A DNA stretch of 36,076 nt from Planctomycetota bacterium (GTDB lineage Bacteria > Planctomycetota > J058), in the NCBI GenBank assembly GCA_020425635.1, contig JAGQRJ010000082.1:1-36076 (forward strand), in the 5' to 3' direction. Each line of letters begins with the position of its first letter. The stretch's first letter is position 1. A model generated the notes under the pieces. It was not told where the DNA came from, searched no databases, and worked only from the letters and a program-made list of their open reading frames with translations. This document shows positions 32,530-36,076 of the stretch, piece by piece. The position numbers and the translations under genes are program-made.

Positions 32530-34314
32530 TCAGACCCGCAGCGCGCTCAGGGTCGGCGTCCCTGGGCTCTCGACGCCGGCCTCGAGCACGCGCCCGTAGC
32601 CCGGCGCGTGGCCGAGCTCCGCGACCGGCTCGCCGGCCTCCACCGCGAGGCGCCCATTGACCAGCACGGCGTCGACTGCGCGCGGGTTGCGGCGCACGAG
32701 CCGCGGGAGGCCGTTGAGCTCGGGGACGGGCTCCTCATGGATCGCCTCCACGGCCTCGTCGAGTCCTGCGGGGTCGATCACGACCACGTCCGCGCGCTTG
32801 CCCACCGCGAGCACGCCGGCGTCGACGTCGAGCCAGCGCGCGATCTCTGAGCTCAGGCGCTCGACCGCGCGCCCCACGCTCATGAAGGGCGCGCCCTCGC
32901 GCTCGGCGTCGCGCACGCGCTTGAGCAGGCGCATGGGGAAGTTGTAGTGCGCCATGTTGCGCAGGTGCGCGCCGGCGTCCGAGAACCCGATCAAAATGTC
33001 GGGGTGGGTGAGGATCCAGCGCAGCCACGCGGGGCGGTCGTTGCCCATGAGCGTGTACCAGCGCAGCGCGCGGCCGTGCTCGATCACGAGGTCGAGGAAC
33101 ACGTCGATCGCGTCTTGCCCGCGCTCCTCACCGAGGGCGGCGAAGGTCTTGCCGACCACGCTCGCGTCGGGGCAGCGCACGACCTCGGCGTAGCGCAGGT
33201 CGCGGTGGTAGGCGCGGGGCACGAGCTTGCGCCGCCACTGGCGCTTGAAGCGCTTGCGGTAGGCCGGGTCGCGCATGAGCGCCGTCCGCGCGAGCTGGTC
33301 GGTGACGTGCAGCGCCGCGGTGCCTGCCTCGAACTCCTCGAACACGACGATGTCCATGCCGTCGGCGTAGAGGTCGAAGGGCTCGGGCAAGGCCTGCATG
33401 CGGAAGTCGCCGCCCAGGATCCGATTCACGACCCGGCTCATGACCCCCGCGATCCGGAACGCGAAGCGGTCCGCGCGCACGTCCATCATGGAGATCAGCG
33501 TCGTCTTCAACGCCTTGCGCACGAACAGCCCGGCGCTGATCAGGAGGAACAAGAAAATGTTCACCTTGGTGGAAATGTTCGGCACGGCCTGCAGCACCCG
33601 CCCGCGCCGGCGCAGGTGCTTGGCCAAGCGACGGTACTCGCGCCAGCTGCCGAACACCGAGGGCATGGGCCGGCTGCGGTAGACCTCGCCGTCGAGCTTG
33701 TCCCAGGGCAGCGTGCTGATCGAGAGCCCGACGAAGCCCACGTCGAGGGCCTCGTTGAGCAGGTCCTCCATGCGCCGCATTTCGGCCGGGGTCGGGCGCT
33801 CCTTCTTCTCGACGCTGCGCCCGAGCCCCATGACCGCGCTGCGAATCGTCGAGTGCCCGAGCAGGCAGGCCACGTTGGGTCCCAGGGGCAGCCCCTTGAG
33901 GTGCGCGATGTACTCGCGCGGGCTGTCCCAGTCCTTGACCCGCTCGAGCAGGGGGAGCACGACCTCGCGCGGGATCGCCTCGACCCGGCAGAACTGGTCG
34001 GCGAGGTCCTGGGGCTCGCCCATGACCATGCTCAGGCTGCAGCTCCCGGTGAGCACCGTGGTCACCCCGTGACGCACCGACTCGTGCAGCGAGGGGTCGA
34101 ACTCGACCTCGGCGTCGTAGTGGGTGTGCATGTCGACGAAGCCAGGGGTCACCCAGCGGCCAGCGGCCTCGATCACCCGGGTGTCGGGCCCGGCCTCGAG
34201 GCCGGGCCCGATCGCGACGATCGCCCCGTCTTGGATCGCCACGTCGGCCTCCACGCCCTCGCCGCCGTTGCCGTCGAACACGCGTCCGCCGCGAATCAGG
34301 ATCTCAGGGTGCAT
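32530..34314 (-). CDS. Amidohydrolase, N-acyl-D-amino-acid deacylase family
   Basis: 594 aa, ATG at 34314 inside the end of the tetR gene (11-bp overlap), so they form one operon. It begins like D-aminoacylases and dihydroorotase-type enzymes: 'LIRGGRVFDGNG' (6-17), metal-binding 'GFVDMHTHYDAEV' (58-70, His63 and His65), 'HGVTTVLTGSCSLSM' (82-96, with the family's Cys position), 'LGHSTIRSAVMG' and 'GFSDAGAHLRNMAHYNFPMRL', with the catalytic Asp. It ends with the returning beta domain 'GKRADVVVIDPAGLDEAVEAIHEEPVPELNGLPRLVRRNPRAVDAVLVNGR' pattern. Such enzymes remove acyl groups from D-amino acids or hydrolyse related amides and carbamates. The real substrate is not visible. The TetR partner suggests induction by the substrate. 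Confidence 0.88.
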   Translation of the reverse strand: MHPEILIRGGRVFDGNGGEGVEADVAIQDGAIVAIGPGLEAGPDTRVIEAAGRWVTPGFVDMHTHYDAEVEFDPSLHESVRHGVTTVLTGSCSLSMVMGEPQDLADQFCRVEAIPREVVLPLLERVKDWDSPREYIAHLKGLPLGPNVACLLGHSTIRSAVMGLGRSVEKKERPTPAEMRRMEDLLNEALDVGFVGLSISTLPWDKLDGEVYRSRPMPSVFGSWREYRRLAKHLRRRGRVLQAVPNISTKVNIFLFLLISAGLFVRKALKTTLISMMDVRADRFAFRIAGVMSRVVNRILGGDFRMQALPEPFDLYADGMDIVVFEEFEAGTAALHVTDQLARTALMRDPAYRKRFKRQWRRKLVPRAYHRDLRYAEVVRCPDASVVGKTFAALGEERGQDAIDVFLDLVIEHGRALRWYTLMGNDRPAWLRWILTHPDILIGFSDAGAHLRNMAHYNFPMRLLKRVRDAEREGAPFMSVGRAVERLSSEIARWLDVDAGVLAVGKRADVVVIDPAGLDEAVEAIHEEPVPELNGLPRLVRRNPRAVDAVLVNGRLAVEAGEPVAELGHAPGYGRVLEAGVESPGTPTLSALRV

Positions 34315-34903
34315 GCAGCTTGCCTTCCAGCCAGGGTTCCACGAGCGACTTGAACTCCGCGAGCACCGCCGTCGCCAGCGCGTCGTCGGCCTCCAGGACG
34401 TGATTCAGGGCCAAGCCGTCGAGGACGGCCAGGGTCAGCTGCACCGCCGCGCCGACCGGCGCGTCGGGCGGGAGCTGGAACAGGGTGCGGAAGGTGGCCT
34501 CGGCTTCGACGCGGAAGCGCGCGTTCACCTCGGCCACGCGCGCGTGCAAGGCGGGGTCGGTGCGCGACGCGACCACGAGCTCTTGCCACGCGCCGAGGGT
34601 CGAGCCCGAGTAGATCGACCACAGCTGGCGCAACGCCGACTCGAGGGGTTCGCCCGCGGAGGGCTCGCTCAGCGCAGCGCGAAACTCGGCGTGCCGCTTC
34701 TCGAACAGGTGCTCGACGGCGGCCGCCATGAGCTCGGCCTTGGTGGGGTAGTGGTGCAGCTGGGCGCCGCGCGAGACCCCCGCGCGCCGGCAGATCTCGG
34801 CGTTGGTCGTGCTCGGGTAGCCGAGCTCGGCCAGGCACTCGCAGGTCGCGTCGAGCACGAGGGCTTGGGTGGTGGCGCTACGTTCGGCTTGGGTGCGTCG
34901 CAT
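34304..34903 (-). CDS. TetR-family transcriptional regulator
   Basis: 199 aa from the ATG at 34901-34903. I prefer this to a longer frame up to 35065 because a strong promoter lies directly upstream. The helix-turn-helix is at about 27-60 ('GYPSTTNAEICRRAGVSRGAQLHHYPTKAELMAAAVEHLF'-type pattern, with TTNAEICRRAGVSRGAQLHHY as the core). The rest is the helical ligand-binding domain. It probably represses itself and the downstream amidohydrolase through the inverted repeat just before its start codon, until a small ligand releases it. Confidence 0.92.
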   Translation of the reverse strand: MRRTQAERSATTQALVLDATCECLAELGYPSTTNAEICRRAGVSRGAQLHHYPTKAELMAAAVEHLFEKRHAEFRAALSEPSAGEPLESALRQLWSIYSGSTLGAWQELVVASRTDPALHARVAEVNARFRVEAEATFRTLFQLPPDAPVGAAVQLTLAVLDGLALNHVLEADDALATAVLAEFKSLVEPWLEGKLHAP

Positions 34904-34905
34904 AC

Positions 34906-34953
34906 AAACAGTCCAGACGGATTGTTTATAGCCAAGCGGGGCTTGGGTGTCCA
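34906..34953 (-). promoter_or_regulatory. TetR operon promoter with overlapping operator
   Basis: On the minus strand: -35 TGGACA (34948-34953), a 17-nt spacer, -10 TATAAA (34925-34930), each 5 of 6 to the sigma-70 consensus. Overlapping the -10 and the start site is an inverted repeat, AAACAGTCC (34906-34914), AGAC, GGATTGTTT (34919-34927), with one mismatch between arms. This is the classic position for autorepression. The leader would be only about 14 nt. Confidence 0.75.
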
Positions 34954-34991
34954 GCGCTAACCCGTAAGCCGCTTCATGGCAACGGCCTAGG

Positions 34992-35207
34992 TCAGCTGTA
35001 GAGCGGGAGCCCGGCCATGGCGCGGTTCTCGTCCTCGACCATGACCGCGGTCCAGACCACGTCAACGAGCCAGCCGATCCCGAGGAGGCCGCCGGTCAGG
35101 AGCCAGATCACGCCGCTCACGGGGCGCCCGAGGTAGAAGCGGTGGATTCCCAGCAGGCCGAGGAAGAACCAGAGCAGGTAGGCGACCACGAAGCTGCGTC
35201 GGTGCAT
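34992..35207 (-). CDS. TM2-domain membrane protein
   Basis: 71 aa from the ATG at 35205-35207, with GGAGGG 4 nt upstream; an in-frame GTG at 35219 would place that ribosome site inside the gene. It has the TM2 pattern: 'VAYLLWFFLGLLGIHRFYLGRPVSGVIWLLTGGLLGIGWLVDVV', two helices joined by the GxHRFYLG turn, then an acidic stretch. TM2 proteins are small inner-membrane proteins of unclear role. It stands alone, downstream of and divergent from the ABM gene. Confidence 0.85.
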   Translation of the reverse strand: MHRRSFVVAYLLWFFLGLLGIHRFYLGRPVSGVIWLLTGGLLGIGWLVDVVWTAVMVEDENRAMAGLPLYS

Positions 35208-35236
35208 GCGACCCTCCACGTCAGGGCGACCGTTCG

Positions 35237-35273
35237 CCCACCCCGGTATCTGGAGTTACCGCCCGCGGTGGGG
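35237..35273. promoter_or_regulatory. Inverted repeat between divergent TM2 and ABM genes
   Basis: CCCACC (35237-35242) and GGTGGGG (35267-35273) pair around an inner GGTA...TACC (35245-35248 and 35257-35260). It sits in the 168-bp divergent region and could be an operator or a leader hairpin of the ABM gene. Confidence 0.3.
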
Positions 35274-35375
35274 AAGTGGTTTCCAAATCGACTGGGAGGA
35301 TCGACGTGTGCGCGAGTTACGTCGGTGCTTGCGCCGCTTGCGGGAGTTTGCGGACCTAGGGGAGAAGGCGGCGCC

Positions 35376-35942
35376 GTGGAATTCAGGAAGACCTCGCAGG
35401 ACCCCGTGACCGTGCTCGCGGAGCACCGGGTACGCCCAGGCAGCGAGCAGGCGTTCGAGCGCTGGATGGAAGGGATCTCCGCGGACAGCAAAGGCTTCGC
35501 GGGCTACCTGGGGACCGAGGTGATCAGCCCTCTCGACGACGCCGACGACGCCTACGTCTCGATCTTCCGCTTCGACAACTACGCGCACCTCGACGCCTGG
35601 CTCAAGTCGCCCGAGCGTCAGGCCTGGCTGGACAAGCACCACGAGTTCTCCGATGAACCGGCCAGCCTGCGCTACCACAGCCTCGAGTTCCTCTTTTCAC
35701 CCGAGGAGCACGCGGGGCGCGCGCCGTCGAAGCACAAAATGGCGCTGGTGACCTTCGTCGTGATCTGGCCGCTGGTGCACTTCGTGCCGGTGCCGCTGGC
35801 CTGGGTCCTGGGCGCGAGCCCGCCGATCGTCATGGAGGCGACCTCGGTCGGCGTGATCGTGCTGCTCATGACCTACGCCGTCATGCCCGGGGTCACCCGC
35901 CTGCTCGCTCCCTGGCTGTTTGGCAAGCCGACCGCCGGCTGA
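35376..35942 (+). CDS. ABM-domain protein with two C-terminal membrane helices
   Basis: 188 aa. GTG start at 35376 with GGAGAAGG about 7 nt upstream; the longer frame reaches back through the divergent promoter and is rejected. Residues 1-105 form an antibiotic-biosynthesis-monooxygenase (ABM) ferredoxin-like domain ('VTVLAEHRVRPGSEQAFERWMEGI', 'FAGYLGTEVISP', 'YVSIFRFDNYAHLDAWLKSPERQAWL'). Two membrane helices follow (about 118-140 and 148-172). This matches the known ABM-plus-membrane family of uncharacterised enzymes. Whether it binds a quinone, haem or other aromatic is not visible. Confidence 0.85.
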   Translation: MEFRKTSQDPVTVLAEHRVRPGSEQAFERWMEGISADSKGFAGYLGTEVISPLDDADDAYVSIFRFDNYAHLDAWLKSPERQAWLDKHHEFSDEPASLRYHSLEFLFSPEEHAGRAPSKHKMALVTFVVIWPLVHFVPVPLAWVLGASPPIVMEATSVGVIVLLMTYAVMPGVTRLLAPWLFGKPTAG

Positions 35943-36020
35943 GTCGCAGTAGCCCGCGCCTGGAGCGGGGGGCACACGAGCCGCGGGCGCGGCCCCCGGC
36001 GACTCGCCGAGGACCACACC

Positions 36021-36076
36021 TCACGCGCTCGTGCCCGCGAGAGCCCAGGGGAGCAGCGCGTCGCGCACCGCGAGCC
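36021..36076 (-). CDS. C-terminal end of a gene cut by the right edge
   Basis: The minus strand from the edge reads LAVRDALLPWALAGTSA and stops at TGA 36021-36023. The other two frames stop less plausibly or are Arg/Gly-rich. Only 17 residues are visible, so no function can be given. Confidence 0.3.
   Translation of the reverse strand, partial: LAVRDALLPWALAGTSA

Noticed and set aside
35943-36020. GC-rich inverted repeats after the ABM gene as a firm terminator
   Set aside because: Several overlapping weak stems are possible and no U-tract follows; not enough to call.

Overview
This is a very GC-rich chromosomal window from a Gram-negative bacterium. It carries outer-membrane porin-cytochrome genes, a Wzm/Wzt-type exporter and lipoprotein-like signals, and the codons use G/C heavily at third positions. 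The style of genes (a planctomycete-like zinc ribbon at about 2.9 kb, large TPR membrane proteins, a D-aminoacylase-type amidohydrolase) fits Planctomycetota or Myxococcota. I cannot decide between them from sequence alone. No rRNA, tRNA or CRISPR array was seen.

Layout. 1-5 kb: a TPR protein cut by the left edge, an ATP-grasp ligase, a membrane-anchored pseudo-AAA+ protein with a zinc ribbon, and an exported basic protein. 5.2-8.2 kb: an operon of a class-3 aldehyde dehydrogenase and two SPFH/band-7 proteins. 8.2-13.3 kb (minus): a large GT-C/TMTC-like membrane protein with TPRs, then an ABC ATPase and permease of the polysaccharide-export type. 13.4-16.1 kb: a second ABC exporter (one ATPase, two ABC-2 permeases). 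16.1-18.1 kb (minus): threonine aldolase coupled to a plant-type asparaginase.

18.07-23.28 kb is a mobile island of visibly lower GC inserted exactly in the 5' end of the threonine aldolase gene. Imperfect 61-bp direct repeats flank it, including an identical 20-bp core, offset by 5185 bp. The attachment core lies inside the 3' end of the island's tyrosine integrase gene. Joining the two ends in silico restores an in-frame integrase C-terminus and stop. The integrase has lost its N-terminal part, so the island looks stranded. Its cargo is an NAAA/acid-ceramidase-like Ntn hydrolase, an unknown 84-aa protein translationally coupled to a dCTP deaminase, a DprA-like protein divergent from a ComF-type phosphoribosyltransferase (a ShosTA-like pairing), and a small unknown ORF. 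I read this as a candidate nucleotide-centred defence module.

24.1-32.1 kb holds a respiratory or extracellular electron transfer locus. A membrane-anchored ferredoxin/FAD oxidoreductase diverges from an operon of a 26-haem cytochrome, a 19-haem cytochrome, an outer-membrane beta-barrel and a diheme cytochrome b-like membrane protein. Together they could form a 45-haem conduit from the inner membrane across the outer membrane. 32.1-36.1 kb carries a small membrane protein, a TetR regulator with a clear promoter and operator overlapping an amidohydrolase gene, a TM2-domain protein, an ABM-domain membrane protein and the tail of a gene cut by the right edge.
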